Assembly (NCBI RefSeq): GCF_001375535.1
Contig: NZ_LN831197.1
Location: 3,879,586 to 3,943,585, forward strand
Direction: 5' to 3'
DNA length: 64,000 bases
DNA from: Bacillus niameyensis
GTDB lineage: Bacteria; Bacillota; Bacilli; Bacillales; Bacillaceae_C
Of this stretch, positions 26,129 through 36,310 are shown in pieces (the stretch's first letter is position 1; each line of letters begins with the position of its first letter). Both the position numbers and the translations under genes were made by a program. A model generated the notes under the pieces. The model was not told the DNA's origin. It searched no databases and was given only the letters and a program-made list of their open reading frames with translations.

Positions 26129-28174
26129 ATGAGAATTGCAGGTTTGGCAAGTGGTATGGACATTGACCAAATGGTTAAGGACTTAATGAGAGCTGAACGC
26201 GTGCCATTAGATAAACTAAAACAGAAAAAACAAACACTTGAATGGCAACGTGATGATTACCGAGCACTTAATACGAAATTGCTCAGTTTCCGAGACAAAT
26301 TAGCTAATTTGAAGCTCACAACTAATTACCGAGCTAGAACCGCCACTTCCTCCAATGATGCCTATGTGAGTGCAACAGTAACAAGCGGTGCAGCGCAAGC
26401 GTCGTATTCGATTTCAGAAGTGAAGCAGTTGGCGAGTGCAGCGACGTTGGTTAATGCTGGAAAGATTTCAGCTCAAGATAAAAAAATTGATCCAACAAGA
26501 AGTTTGATGGACCAGGGCGGTAATTTTTTAGAAGATATTAGTTGGGAAAAAGGTGTCATAGAGTCGAAGACATATAATGGTAATACAGAAATTAAACTTG
26601 ATATTAACCAATTAAAGACACTTAGTGATGGCTCTATGGAAAGTATCAATATAAAAGTAAACGGACAAGCATTGGTAGTTAAGATGGGTGATGATGAAAC
26701 TAATCTCGGTAAGAATGAAGTGCTTGTTAAAAATGACGGAACTCTCACATTTGGCACTCCGTTAACCAAAGATAGCGTTGTTAAGGTCGATTATGTTCTT
26801 AATGAGAAGTCAGTAGATTTTACCTATCCAGATGACGAAGGGAAATCATCGGTGATTTGGAATATTGGTGGGGGGGCAATTGCTACAGCTAGCATAACAG
26901 TCGAGAAAAGCGAAACTGAGAGCGAATTATTAACAATTGAAGGCGATAATGTTATAAGAAATGGGGAAAGTATCGGTAAAATAAACTATGATACCGGAAC
27001 GATAACATTTACTGGGGGTATATCAGAAGGAGAGAAGTTCAGTTTAACTTATACTCAAAACTACTCTTCCATTGGAATTAATACCCACACATCCAAAGGC
27101 GAAGTAAATGAAAAGATCTTTATTACAGGAAATGATTCATTGAATAATGTAATCCGCAAAGTCAATGAATCATCAGCGGGAGTAACGATGTTTTATGATT
27201 CTTTTTCTGATAAGGTAACTTTTACCCGAAAGGAAACGGGAAAGTTTAATATTGATGATGCTGATATTAAGGTTTCTGGTCAGTTTTTGGAAAAAGTCTT
27301 AATGTTTAATAATGTAGATGCTAATAACCCGATGAAGCTGACTGATGGTCAAAACGCCAAATTCACCATCAACGGCCTAGAAACCGAACGCAACTCCAAC
27401 ACTTTCGACATGAACGGCGTTACCATTACTTTAAAACAAACCTTTGCTGAAGCTGACAACATCCAACCACCATCCATCACGATCAGCAACAACACAGAAG
27501 GAGTTCTTGAAAACATTAAAGAATTCGTCACTCAATACAACGAGTTAATCAAGGAAATTGGCGGTAAGCTTGACGAAAAACGTTATCGAGATTATAAACC
27601 ACTTACTGACGAAGAGCGTGAAGAGCTTTCTGAAAAGCAGCAAGAAAAATGGGAAGAGATGGCAAGAAGTGGTTTGCTCCGTGGAGATTCGGTTTTATCT
27701 AGCGTATTGTCAGAGATGCGGATGGATATGTATAGCACGGTGGAAACGAATGGTTTATTTAAGCAATTAGCCAGCATTGGGATAAAGACAACAGCTAATT
27801 ATCTAGAAGGCGGTAAGTTGGAAATTGATGAGGCCAAGTTAAAAGCAGCTTTAGAAGAGGATCCGGAAGCGGTCGAAAATTTATTCCGTGGGAATGATAG
27901 TGAAGCGGGTAAAGGGATCGTACACAGACTTTATGACACTGTGGACTCGTCTATGAAAAAGCTGCAAGAAAAGGCGGGGCGTGCAACCTCAACGAACCAG
28001 CAATTTACGATAGGGAAAGAATTGGATAATGTCGATAATAGTATTGATCGCTTTGAAGAAAGAATGAAACAGGTAGAAAATCGATACTGGCGCCAATTTA
28101 CGGCAATGGAAAAGGCTATTCAGCAGGCAAACCAACAATCAACGTATTTAATGCAGCAATTTGGTGGTTATTAA
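26129..28174 (+). CDS. fliD: Flagellar filament cap protein FliD
   Basis: 681 residues, larger than the ~500-residue B. subtilis protein because of an expanded central variable region (about 140-340, rich in beta strands and Gly). The conserved N-terminus (MRIAGLASGMDIDQMVKDLM) and C-terminal coiled coil (DNVDNSIDRFEERMKQVE, YLMQQFGGY) are intact and form the D0/D1 parts of the pentameric cap that folds flagellin at the tip. A run of G at about 26871-26877 lies in the variable region but does not break the frame. Confidence 0.93.
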   Translation: MRIAGLASGMDIDQMVKDLMRAERVPLDKLKQKKQTLEWQRDDYRALNTKLLSFRDKLANLKLTTNYRARTATSSNDAYVSATVTSGAAQASYSISEVKQLASAATLVNAGKISAQDKKIDPTRSLMDQGGNFLEDISWEKGVIESKTYNGNTEIKLDINQLKTLSDGSMESINIKVNGQALVVKMGDDETNLGKNEVLVKNDGTLTFGTPLTKDSVVKVDYVLNEKSVDFTYPDDEGKSSVIWNIGGGAIATASITVEKSETESELLTIEGDNVIRNGESIGKINYDTGTITFTGGISEGEKFSLTYTQNYSSIGINTHTSKGEVNEKIFITGNDSLNNVIRKVNESSAGVTMFYDSFSDKVTFTRKETGKFNIDDADIKVSGQFLEKVLMFNNVDANNPMKLTDGQNAKFTINGLETERNSNTFDMNGVTITLKQTFAEADNIQPPSITISNNTEGVLENIKEFVTQYNELIKEIGGKLDEKRYRDYKPLTDEEREELSEKQQEKWEEMARSGLLRGDSVLSSVLSEMRMDMYSTVETNGLFKQLASIGIKTTANYLEGGKLEIDEAKLKAALEEDPEAVENLFRGNDSEAGKGIVHRLYDTVDSSMKKLQEKAGRATSTNQQFTIGKELDNVDNSIDRFEERMKQVENRYWRQFTAMEKAIQQANQQSTYLMQQFGGY

Positions 28175-28218
28175 TTTTAAGTAGTAAAGACTAGGATTTA
28201 TATCCGGAGGTAATAAAA

Positions 28219-28623
28219 ATGGCAAGTGCTAACCCATATCAAACATATCAAAAAAATACCGTTACGACAGCCTCGCCAGGAGATCTGACGTTAATGCTTT
28301 ATAATGGTTGTTTGAAATTTATTCATTTGGCAAAAGTTGCGATGCAAACTAATAAAATTGAAGACAAGAATGTCAATATCCAAAAAGCACAAAATATTAT
28401 TACAGAGTTAATGGTGACCCTTAATATGGACATGGACGTTTCTAAAAACATGATGGCTTTATATGATTTTGCGAACCGTCGTTTAATCGAAGCCAATATT
28501 CGCAATGACGAAAGTACCCTTATTGAAGTTGAGGAAATTATTACAGAATTTCGTGATACCTGGAAACAGGCAATTCAATTGAATAGACAGCTTCAACATA
28601 AAGCAAGCGGTGGCGGAATTTAA
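28219..28623 (+). CDS. fliS: Flagellin export chaperone FliS
   Basis: 134 residues. The N-terminus NPYQTYQKNTVTTASPGDLTLMLYNGCLKF is the FliS signature, followed by helices that bind the flagellin C-terminus in the cytoplasm. CGGAGG upstream of ATG. Its stop overlaps the start of fliT by one base. Confidence 0.95.
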   Translation: MASANPYQTYQKNTVTTASPGDLTLMLYNGCLKFIHLAKVAMQTNKIEDKNVNIQKAQNIITELMVTLNMDMDVSKNMMALYDFANRRLIEANIRNDESTLIEVEEIITEFRDTWKQAIQLNRQLQHKASGGGI

Positions 28624-28973
28624 TGAATACTGTCGAAAAATGTCTAGATCTAACAGAAAAGATTGTCGAACTTGCTCAAAAGGTAACTGAAGCGAATCGT
28701 GATCAAAGTATAGAGGAGATTGAAACATTATTGGAGCAACGACTCGAATTACTATCTCTGCTCCAGAAGCCTTATTCTGAGGAAGAGCAGATGACTGGTA
28801 AAAGGCTTCTCATACGAAACCAAGTGATGGAGCAATCTTTAATGAATATAAAAACAGAAATTCGAAAAGATCTACAAATGTTAGAAAAAAAGAAGCAAAC
28901 AGCTACACGTTATCATAATCCATATGCATCTGCTGAGGAATTGGATGGGGCATTTTATGATAAACGGCGATAA
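28623..28973 (+). CDS. fliT: FliT-like flagellar chaperone
   Basis: 116 residues, almost wholly helical and charged (ELAQKVTEANRDQSIEEIETLLEQRLELLSLL). Sequence conservation in FliT is low; the call rests mainly on size, helical content and the one-base overlap with fliS. FliT binds FliD and modulates export and regulation. Confidence 0.75.
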   Translation: MNTVEKCLDLTEKIVELAQKVTEANRDQSIEEIETLLEQRLELLSLLQKPYSEEEQMTGKRLLIRNQVMEQSLMNIKTEIRKDLQMLEKKKQTATRYHNPYASAEELDGAFYDKRR

Positions 28974-29277
28974 AGCCCCTAGCGCTTCAATAGCTTTGGC
29001 GGAGAAAAAGTAACCTGTGTCCAATAAGGTAGCATATAGGCTTATCAGATTGAAGCGATATTTCTAAGACCATCACACATGGCAAAAGCTTCAAATTGAA
29101 ATTAGAAATAGATCACTAAATGTACAGTGATCTATTTCTAATTATATTGAGGGAAGATACTTGTAGAAAGACCCGAATTATACTTAGATCTCCGTATTTA
29201 AAACAGATGAAATAGCAATTGTAAATAGAGTAAGAGCATTATCTATTCGCGCTTCTTTCATAATTAGTTAAATAAAA
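28974..29277. other. Gene-free convergent region
   Basis: 304 bases between fliT and the minus-strand Cys-rich gene. The only clear structure is a perfect 15-bp inverted repeat at 29103-29140. Confidence 0.5.
29103..29140. terminator. Symmetric inverted repeat, probable bidirectional terminator
   Basis: TAGAAATAGATCACT at 29103-29117 pairs perfectly with AGTGATCTATTTCTA at 29126-29140. The flanks lack a strong T tract. It lies between two convergent genes. Confidence 0.6.
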
Positions 29278-29706
29278 TTAACAGTCTGATTTTTTGCAAG
29301 TGGAATCGCAATAACTAATGCCGTATGAAAAAGTAAAACGACAGAAATCCCCTCCATCAGTTGATCTACAGCGGAATACAATTCTTTTCACACAAGCAAT
29401 TGTAAAATATGGGGAAGACGAATTAGATTCTCCCGGGGCTGGATTAGGTACTGCTTTTCTTATTACATGACCGTCGCAAGTTTCAAACTCTAAGACTCCA
29501 TCACAGGGTGTAAATGGATTATTTGGTGGAATGAAAACAAAAGTTCGACCAGTAATAGTTGCACAAACGCCTTCCATTTCATGAATTATTGCTGATCCAC
29601 CACATGGGACATCCTGTCCGCCATTAAAGTTGAAATTTGAAACATGTACTGATCCACATGAGCTGCCTTTTCGAGAACCAAAGTTATGGAAAGAATGATG
29701 CTCCAT
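29278..29706 (-). CDS. Cys-rich protein, possibly endospore-appendage (Ena/DUF3992-like) or spore-surface
   Basis: 142 residues with 11 cysteines spread over a beta-rich body: FTPCDGVLEFETCDG, then FTIACVKRIVFRCRSTDGGDFCRFTFSYGISYC, and a C-terminal CDSTCKKSDC. The FTI..CVK.I...C.......FC.F.YGI pattern recalls S-Ena endospore-appendage subunits, which polymerise by inter-subunit disulfides, but I cannot separate this from other Cys-rich coat proteins by eye. No signal peptide. Start ATG with GGAAGGGTGAG. It is inserted between fliT and hpf, which are adjacent in B. subtilis. Confidence 0.45.
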   Translation of the reverse strand: MEHHSFHNFGSRKGSSCGSVHVSNFNFNGGQDVPCGGSAIIHEMEGVCATITGRTFVFIPPNNPFTPCDGVLEFETCDGHVIRKAVPNPAPGESNSSSPYFTIACVKRIVFRCRSTDGGDFCRFTFSYGISYCDSTCKKSDC

Positions 29707-29875
29707 AATATCTCACCCTTCCAAAATGGGATTTAATATAAAATATGCTTACGGATTAATAAAGGTTTGTTTCTTTGCCATAGGGAATATTTATTAACTG
29801 AAATCCAGAAACAATTGTGAAATTAACTCGTTTGTTAATTATTTAACAAAATCGACAAATTTTTCACATGAAAAT

Positions 29876-29903
29876 AGAGGATTATTTATGTCGTATGTAG
29901 AAG
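29876..29903 (+). promoter_or_regulatory. Candidate sigma-H promoter of hpf
   Basis: AGAGGATTA at 29876-29884 fits RnAGGAWWW, and GTAGAAG at 29897-29903 is one base from RnnGAAT with a 12-nt spacer. The B. subtilis hpf homologue yvyD is under sigma-H and sigma-B control, which agrees. Confidence 0.45.
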
Positions 29904-29939
29904 TATATACACATAGCATTTATTGAAGGAGGAGTTTAC

Positions 29940-30494
29940 ATGCTAAATTACAAAATCCGTGGTGAAAACATCGAGGTCACAGAAGCTATTCGTGACTATG
30001 TTGAAAAAAAGGTTAGTAAATTAGAGCGTTACTTTAATGAAACTCCTGAAGCAACTGTTCATGTGAACTTAAAAGTGAACCCTAATAAAAAAGCAAAAGT
30101 TGAAATTACAATCCCGATTCCTCAACTTGTTCTCCGTGCAGAAGAAGTTCACGAAGATATGTATGCGGCGATTGACCTCATTGTGGATAAGCTTGAAAGG
30201 CAAATTCGTAAGCATAAAACGAAAGTGAACCGTAAGTTCAGAGATCAGGGTAGGGGAATGGATATTTTCAATACTGGTGTCAACGGTACACCTGTGGCAG
30301 CTGAGGAAGACGATGAATTGACAATCGTCCGTACGAAACGATTTGATTTAAAACCGATGGATAGTGAAGAAGCGGTTCTGCAAATGAATATGCTTGGTCA
30401 TAGTTTCTATGTATTCACAGATGCCGATTCAAACCAAACTAACATCGTCTATCGCAGAAAAGACGGTAAATACGGATTAATTGAAACGAATTAA
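29940..30494 (+). CDS. hpf: Long-form ribosome hibernation promoting factor
   Basis: 184 residues. The N-terminal HPF/RaiA fold (NYKIRGENIEVTEAIRDYVEKKVSKLERYF) binds the 30S decoding site; a linker leads to the C-terminal dimerisation domain (TKRFDLKPMDSEEAVLQMNMLGHSFYVF), which joins two ribosomes into 100S dimers. AAGGAGGAG precedes the ATG. Position before secA matches B. subtilis yvyD. Confidence 0.96.
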   Translation: MLNYKIRGENIEVTEAIRDYVEKKVSKLERYFNETPEATVHVNLKVNPNKKAKVEITIPIPQLVLRAEEVHEDMYAAIDLIVDKLERQIRKHKTKVNRKFRDQGRGMDIFNTGVNGTPVAAEEDDELTIVRTKRFDLKPMDSEEAVLQMNMLGHSFYVFTDADSNQTNIVYRRKDGKYGLIETN

Positions 30495-30507
30495 ATAATA
30501 ATAGTAC

Positions 30508-30545
30508 AAAGCATGAGTCTTGTTGGGCTCATGCTTTTGTTGTTC
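30508..30545 (+). terminator. Rho-independent terminator of hpf
   Basis: AAAGCATGAG at 30508-30517 pairs with CTCATGCTTT at 30528-30537, followed by TGTTGTT. Confidence 0.75.
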
Positions 30546-30589
30546 CGAAGTCTTTGTGAAAAGAGCAAGTATTTCGGATGAAAACAAGT

Positions 30590-30710
30590 GTAACGGCAAA
30601 TAAGTCAAGTTCAACGGTTAATAAACCGCGCTCAATGGCTAATAAACTGCACCCAACGACTAATAAACCGCGCTCAACAGCTAATAAAACACTCAACGAT
30701 AAATAACCGT
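30590..30710. repeat. Degenerate ~22-bp tandem repeats
   Basis: About five imperfect copies of a unit like CTCAACGGCTAATAAACCGC lie head to tail between hpf and the gamma-glutamyltransferase gene. No gene is seen in the 30495-30847 interval. Confidence 0.7.
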
Positions 30711-30847
30711 CTAACAAACGAGAGCAACCACTATGTCGTTCGTTCTTCCCTAGTAGGAATGAAACGTTTATTCTTCCTTGAAGAGCTGACACTGTTATTC
30801 TATAATTTTACTATTAATTAAATACGGATAATTCGGGAGAAATGATG

Positions 30848-32458
30848 ATGAAATTTGACTACTTATATCAACCTTTTTCTGCACAACGAAATACAGTCTT
30901 TGCGAAAAACGGAATGGTTGCCACTTCACAACCTTTAGCTGCACAGGCTGGCTTGGATATATTAAAAAAGGGTGGAAATGCCATTGATGCGGCAATTGCG
31001 ACGGCAGCTACGCTTACTGTTGTCGAACCGACTTCCAATGGAATCGGCGGGGATGCATTTGCTCTTGTGTGGACCGATGGAAAACTACATGGTTTAAACG
31101 CTAGTGGACCTTCTCCACAATCAATTTCACTTGATGCATTAAAAGCTCAAGGATACGAGAAAATGCCTACTTATGGTGTAAACCCGATCACTGTACCGGG
31201 TGTGCCAGCGGCGTGGGCAGAGCTTTCTAAAAGGTTTGGAAAGCTTCCTCTCCAAGAAGTATTGGAACCAGCTATCCAATATGCTGAAAAAGGTTTTCCG
31301 TTAACCCCGACTTTAGGTAAGTATTGGAAAATAGCTTATAATCGTTTTAAAGAACATTTATTAGCAGATGAATTCAAACCGTGGTTTGCAACATTTGCTC
31401 CAGATGGTCGTGCTCCTGAAATAGGGGAAATGTGGCGCTCGCCTGACCATGCTGCAACGTTAAGATCGATTGCTCAGACGAATGGGCAAAGCTTTTACAC
31501 AGGTGAATTAGCACAGAAAATATCCGATTATATTCAACAATATGGCGGTTTTTTGTCGAAAGAGGATTTAGTTAACTATAAGGTAGAGTGGGTAGAGCCT
31601 ATATCTGTCAACTACCGTGGTTATGATGTGTGGGAGATACCCCCTAACGGACAAGGGATTATAACATTAATGGCTCTGAATATTGCCAAGGAATTTCAGT
31701 TCGCTGGAAAAGAAAATGTCGAAACTTACCATCAACAAATAGAGTCTATGAAACTAGCTTTTATCGATGGAAAAGCGTTTATTACAGATCCATCACATAT
31801 GCCATTAAAACAAGAAGAACTCCTATCTGAGGAGTATGGAAAAAAACGCCGCACCCTTATCGGATCGACTGCACTAGAACCAAAACCGATGGAACTGGCG
31901 ACAAGTGGTACGGTCTATTTAGCTACAGCTGACGGGGAAGGAAATATGGTTTCATTTATCCAAAGTAATTATATGGGGTTTGGCTCTGGGATCGTCATCC
32001 CTGGCACTGGGATTGCTATGCAAAATCGGGGACATGATTTCTCCTTTGATGAAAAACATCCGAACGTTCTGAAGCCTGGGAAGAAATCGTACAATACTAT
32101 TATTCCTGGCTTTTTAACGAAAGACGGCAAAGCAGTTGGTCCATTTGGAATTATGGGTGGCTTTATGCAGCCGCAGGGACATTTTCAATTAATCTCAAAT
32201 ACGATTGATTTCCATCTGAATCCTCAAACCGCCCTTGATGCTCCACGTTGGCAATGGATAGAAGGGAAAAAGATTCTAGTTGAGCCTAATTTCCCACTTC
32301 ATATCGCGCAAGCTTTAACACGAAAAGGACATGAAGTTCAAATTGCGGTTGATTCAGGCGGTTTTGGCCGCGGACAGGTAATCTGGAGGGATTCAGAATC
32401 AGGTGTATTAATGGGTGGTACCGAATCTCGTACAGATGGATCTATAGCATCATGGTGA
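30848..32458 (+). CDS. Gamma-glutamyltransferase family protein (YwrD-like)
   Basis: About 536 residues. GGT fold: NGMVATSQPLAAQAGLDILKKGGNAIDAAIA at the N-terminus, the nucleophile region SGTVYLATAD where autocleavage exposes the Thr, and a GGFMQPQGHFQ segment. No signal peptide, unlike secreted Ggt, so a cytoplasmic YwrD-type enzyme acting on gamma-glutamyl compounds is likely. Three ATG codons overlap at 30842, 30845 and 30848; the third has the best distance from CGGGAG. In B. subtilis ywrD is also beside the chromate-transporter genes ywrB and ywrA, as here. Confidence 0.85.
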   Translation: MKFDYLYQPFSAQRNTVFAKNGMVATSQPLAAQAGLDILKKGGNAIDAAIATAATLTVVEPTSNGIGGDAFALVWTDGKLHGLNASGPSPQSISLDALKAQGYEKMPTYGVNPITVPGVPAAWAELSKRFGKLPLQEVLEPAIQYAEKGFPLTPTLGKYWKIAYNRFKEHLLADEFKPWFATFAPDGRAPEIGEMWRSPDHAATLRSIAQTNGQSFYTGELAQKISDYIQQYGGFLSKEDLVNYKVEWVEPISVNYRGYDVWEIPPNGQGIITLMALNIAKEFQFAGKENVETYHQQIESMKLAFIDGKAFITDPSHMPLKQEELLSEEYGKKRRTLIGSTALEPKPMELATSGTVYLATADGEGNMVSFIQSNYMGFGSGIVIPGTGIAMQNRGHDFSFDEKHPNVLKPGKKSYNTIIPGFLTKDGKAVGPFGIMGGFMQPQGHFQLISNTIDFHLNPQTALDAPRWQWIEGKKILVEPNFPLHIAQALTRKGHEVQIAVDSGGFGRGQVIWRDSESGVLMGGTESRTDGSIASW

Positions 32459-32489
32459 TTGAATCTAGAAAAGGTAGATGAATTTTTAA

Positions 32490-33056
32490 ATGAAGCAAAA
32501 AGATATTTTTATTGCCTTTTTTCGGTCTGGTATTCTTGGATTTGGCGGTGGACCATCAGCGATTCCTTTAGTTCATCGAGAAGTGGTCCATACTTTTAAA
32601 TGGATGAGCGATGAAGAGTTTGGAGATGTATTGGCACTTGCTAATGCGCTCCCGGGTCCAATAAATACTAAAATGGCTGGATATATCGGCTATCGGGTTG
32701 GCGGTTATCTTGGTTTGTTTAATGCAATTGTAGCAACTGCTTTTCCAACAGTAGTCATGATGATTGTTTTTCTCACGCTGCTTAGTGCGTATAAAGATAA
32801 ACCATGGGTCGCAGGCATGACAAAAGCGGTTTTACCAGTAGCAGGTGTAATGATGGGGATGTTAACGTGGGATTTTATTCATAAATCAAAAAAAAATCTA
32901 GGGTGGCTATGGACCGTTTTTCTACTAGGGGCGAGCTTAATTGCAATGGAATTCCTTGGAATCCACCCCGCGATTGTGATTGCGGCTCTTCTTGGTATCG
33001 CCCTTTTATCCCGTAAACAAAAGCAGAAAAAAGATATTGAGAGGAATCAACCATGA
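32490..33056 (+). CDS. Chromate transporter half (YwrB-like)
   Basis: 188 residues, one CHR domain: FRSGILGFGGGPSAIPLVHREV, NALPGPINTKMAGYIGY, then five or so hydrophobic helices. Short CHR proteins work as pairs in Bacillus and export chromate; the natural role may be sulfate or another anion. The ATG follows a weak, distant AAAGGTAG. The stop overlaps the next start by four bases. Confidence 0.9.
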   Translation: MKQKDIFIAFFRSGILGFGGGPSAIPLVHREVVHTFKWMSDEEFGDVLALANALPGPINTKMAGYIGYRVGGYLGLFNAIVATAFPTVVMMIVFLTLLSAYKDKPWVAGMTKAVLPVAGVMMGMLTWDFIHKSKKNLGWLWTVFLLGASLIAMEFLGIHPAIVIAALLGIALLSRKQKQKKDIERNQP

Positions 33057-33580
33057 TTTATTGGCATATTTTTTTGGCATTCTTTATCCCTGGAATTCTT
33101 GGGTATGGAGGGGGACCATCTTCCATTCCACTGATTGAACATGAGGTTGTGGATCGATATGATTGGCTAAGTGTCCAAGAGTTCAGTGAAGTCATTGCCT
33201 TAGGAAACGCGCTTCCGGGCCCAATTGCAACAAAAATAGCCGGTTACATAGGCTTTCAACAGGGCGGGATATTAGGAGCAATCATTGCTTTATTTGCAAC
33301 GGTTGCCCCCTCACTCATCCTTATGATTCCACTATTGGGTTTACTTTTAAAACATAAAGAGTCCCCAAAGGTGAAGAGAATGACCTTACTTGTGCGGCCA
33401 ACTATCGCAATTTTACTTGCCATTCTTACAATTGATTTTTTTACTAACTCCTTTGAAGGATCAGGCATTTTTCATACAGTTTTTATTGGAATTGTAAGTC
33501 TACTTTTACTTAAAAAGTGGAATGTCCATCCAGCCTATGTTATTGGAGGGGCACTCGTATATGGTGCTGCTTTTCTGTAG
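33053..33580 (+). CDS. Chromate transporter half (YwrA-like)
   Basis: 175 residues, the second CHR domain (FIPGILGYGGGPSSIPLIEHEV, NALPGPIATKIAGYIGF). Paralogue of the preceding protein; ATGA overlap implies coupled translation and a heterodimeric carrier with antiparallel domains, as known for ChrA pairs. Ends the ggt-chr operon. Confidence 0.9.
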   Translation: MIYWHIFLAFFIPGILGYGGGPSSIPLIEHEVVDRYDWLSVQEFSEVIALGNALPGPIATKIAGYIGFQQGGILGAIIALFATVAPSLILMIPLLGLLLKHKESPKVKRMTLLVRPTIAILLAILTIDFFTNSFEGSGIFHTVFIGIVSLLLLKKWNVHPAYVIGGALVYGAAFL

Positions 33581-33710
33581 ACTATTGTCATGAAAAACTG
33601 TTAGTGATAAGATAGATTATTAGGTAAAAGGTTCGAAAAATATTTAGATTGGATTTTGCTTTTTTTGAAAAAATCCATCTGTATTCCATATAGATAGGGG
33701 AGCTTTCATT

Positions 33711-36227
33711 ATGGTTGCTTTTCTCAATAAAATGTTTGATCTTAACAAACGTGACATTAAGCGTCTTGAAAAAATGGCAGAGAAGATTGAGTCTTTGGCT
33801 TCAGAAATGGAAAGTAAATCCGATGAGGAATTGCGTAATAAGACAGAAGAGTTTAAACAGAGGTATGAGAAAGGTGAATCTCTAGACAGCCTACTTACTG
33901 AGACATTTGCAGTTGTACGAGAAGGAGCCCGACGCGTTCTTGGACTTTATCCTTATCCAGTTCAATTAATGGGAGGGATTGCCCTTCACGAAGGTAACAT
34001 CGCAGAGATGAAAACAGGTGAAGGTAAAACATTGACCGCGACTATGCCTGTTTATTTAAATGCTATTACTGGAAAAGGTGTTCATGTTGTTACAGTAAAC
34101 GAATATTTAGCCAGTCGTGATGCGACAGAAATGGGTGAGCTTTATCAGTTCTTAGGTCTTACGGTTGGGCTTAACTTGAACAGTATGTCGAAGGATGAGA
34201 AACGCGAAGCTTATACGGCCGATATCACATACGGGACAAATAACGAATTTGGTTTTGATTATTTGCGCGATAACATGGTGTTATATTTGGAGCAAAAGGT
34301 TCAACGTCCTTTACATTTTGCCGTGATCGATGAAGTGGACTCGATTTTAATTGATGAAGCAAGAACGCCATTAATCATTTCGGGGCAAGCACAAAAATCA
34401 ACACAATTATATCTACAAGCTAACTCTTTTGTTAGTATGTTGAAAATAGATGAAGACTACACTTATGACGAAAAAACTAAAGGTGTTCAACTTACAGAAG
34501 AAGGGATTAATAGGGCTGAACGCGCTTTTAAAATCGACAACCTTTTTGATCTTTCTCATGTGACATTGAATCACCATATTAATCAAGCTTTGAAAGCACA
34601 TGTTAGTATGCATCTTGATGTTGATTATGTTGTGCAGGAAGGCGAGATTGTAATCGTTGACCAATTTACAGGTCGTCTTATGAAAGGACGTCGATTTAGT
34701 GATGGTCTGCACCAAGCGATTGAAGCAAAAGAGGGAGTAGATATCCAAAGTGAATCCATGACAATGGCTACAATCACTTTCCAAAACTACTTCCGTATGT
34801 ATAAAAAGTTGGCTGGTATGACTGGTACAGCTAAAACGGAAGAAGAAGAGTTTCGGAACATCTATAATATGAGGGTTATTGTAATCCCTACGAATTTACC
34901 GATTGCTCGTGATGATCGTGCTGATTTAATCTATGCATCCATGGACGGGAAATTCCGTGCAGTAGTTGAAGATATTGCCGAACGCAACAAAAAGGGGCAA
35001 CCAATTCTAGTTGGTACAGTGGCCATCGAAACATCAGAGTTAGTGTCTTCGCTATTAACGAAAAAAGGGATTAAGCATAATGTCTTAAATGCGAAGAACC
35101 ATGAACGTGAAGCGGAAATCATTGTCGAGGCTGGTCAAAAAGGAGCGGTTACGATCGCAACGAATATGGCTGGTCGTGGTACAGACATTAAATTGGGTGA
35201 GGGTGTAAAAGAACTAGGCGGACTTGCCGTCATAGGGACAGAACGCCATGAATCACGCCGAATTGATAATCAGTTAAGAGGCCGGTCAGGACGTCAAGGT
35301 GATCCAGGGATTACGCAATTTTATCTTTCGATGGAAGATGAATTGATGCGTCGTTTCGGATCTGAGAATATGAAATCGATGATGGCAAAACTTGGAATGG
35401 ATGACACCCAGCCGATCCAAAGTAAAATGGTATCCAAAGCGGTCGAATCTGCGCAAAAACGGGTTGAGGGTAATAACTTTGATGCGCGGAAACAGCTTTT
35501 ACAATATGATGATGTTTTGCGTCAGCAACGGGAAATTATTTATCAACAACGTAATGACGTTATGGAATCAGAGAATCTCCGCAGTATTATTGAAAACATG
35601 ATCCGTTCTGTAATTGAGCGAGCAGTCTCAACACATGTATCGACTCAGGAGAATGAGGAACAAAGGAATTTACAAGGGCTAATCGACTATGTGAATGCTA
35701 CTCTTCTTCCAGAGGGAGATATTACTGTTGATGACATTAGAAGGAAAGATCTAGAAGAAATCACTGAATTAATAATTGATAAGGTGAAAATTCGCTACGA
35801 TGAGAAGGAAGAGCAATTAACACCTGAACAAATGCGTGAATTTGAAAAAGTTATTTTACTACGTTCAGTTGACACGAAATGGATCGATCATATTGATTCC
35901 ATGGATCAGCTTAGACAAGGGATTTACTTACGGGCATACGGCCAGATAGATCCTTTAAGAGAGTACCAAAGCGAAGGTTTTGCCATGTTTGAAGCGATGG
36001 TTACATCTATTGAAGAAGATACGGCAAAATATGTGATGAAGGCACAAATTCGTAACAACCTTCAACGTGAAGAAGTAGCGAAAGGACAAGCTGTTAACCC
36101 GAAAGAAGGGGAAGGCGGCGAAGTAAAGAAAAAACCAATTCGCAAAGAAGAAAAAGTCGGTCGTAATGAACCGTGCCCATGTGGCAGTGGTAAAAAATAT
36201 AAAAACTGTCACGGAAGACTTGCATAA
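33711..36227 (+). CDS. secA: Preprotein translocase ATPase SecA
   Basis: 838 residues, full length. N-terminal DEAD motor with Walker A ([13 protein letters not shown]), [15 protein letters not shown] Walker B, preprotein cross-linking region, second motor ([25 protein letters not shown]), and the C-terminal zinc-binding SEC-C motif [14 protein letters not shown]. It drives export through SecYEG. ATG with GATAGGGGAG. Placed before prfB as in B. subtilis. Confidence 0.98.
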   Translation: MVAFLNKMFDLNKRDIKRLEKMAEKIESLASEMESKSDEELRNKTEEFKQRYEKGESLDSLLTETFAVVREGARRVLGLYPYPVQLMGGIALHEGNIAEMKTGEGKTLTATMPVYLNAITGKGVHVVTVNEYLASRDATEMGELYQFLGLTVGLNLNSMSKDEKREAYTADITYGTNNEFGFDYLRDNMVLYLEQKVQRPLHFAVIDEVDSILIDEARTPLIISGQAQKSTQLYLQANSFVSMLKIDEDYTYDEKTKGVQLTEEGINRAERAFKIDNLFDLSHVTLNHHINQALKAHVSMHLDVDYVVQEGEIVIVDQFTGRLMKGRRFSDGLHQAIEAKEGVDIQSESMTMATITFQNYFRMYKKLAGMTGTAKTEEEEFRNIYNMRVIVIPTNLPIARDDRADLIYASMDGKFRAVVEDIAERNKKGQPILVGTVAIETSELVSSLLTKKGIKHNVLNAKNHEREAEIIVEAGQKGAVTIATNMAGRGTDIKLGEGVKELGGLAVIGTERHESRRIDNQLRGRSGRQGDPGITQFYLSMEDELMRRFGSENMKSMMAKLGMDDTQPIQSKMVSKAVESAQKRVEGNNFDARKQLLQYDDVLRQQREIIYQQRNDVMESENLRSIIENMIRSVIERAVSTHVSTQENEEQRNLQGLIDYVNATLLPEGDITVDDIRRKDLEEITELIIDKVKIRYDEKEEQLTPEQMREFEKVILLRSVDTKWIDHIDSMDQLRQGIYLRAYGQIDPLREYQSEGFAMFEAMVTSIEEDTAKYVMKAQIRNNLQREEVAKGQAVNPKEGEGGEVKKKPIRKEEKVGRNEPCPCGSGKKYKNCHGRLA

Positions 36228-36310
36228 ACAGACATGACCAGCAGAATCGCCCTTACAATCTCTGTATGGGCGTCCCTGTTTAAATAGAAACCAATTTTTG
36301 AGGTGTTGTT

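Noticed and set aside
30529-30792. Minus-strand gene in the hpf to gamma-glutamyltransferase gap
   Set aside because: The frame is built from the 22-base repeats and gives a low-complexity product (repeated LLVVGCSLLAIERGLL).
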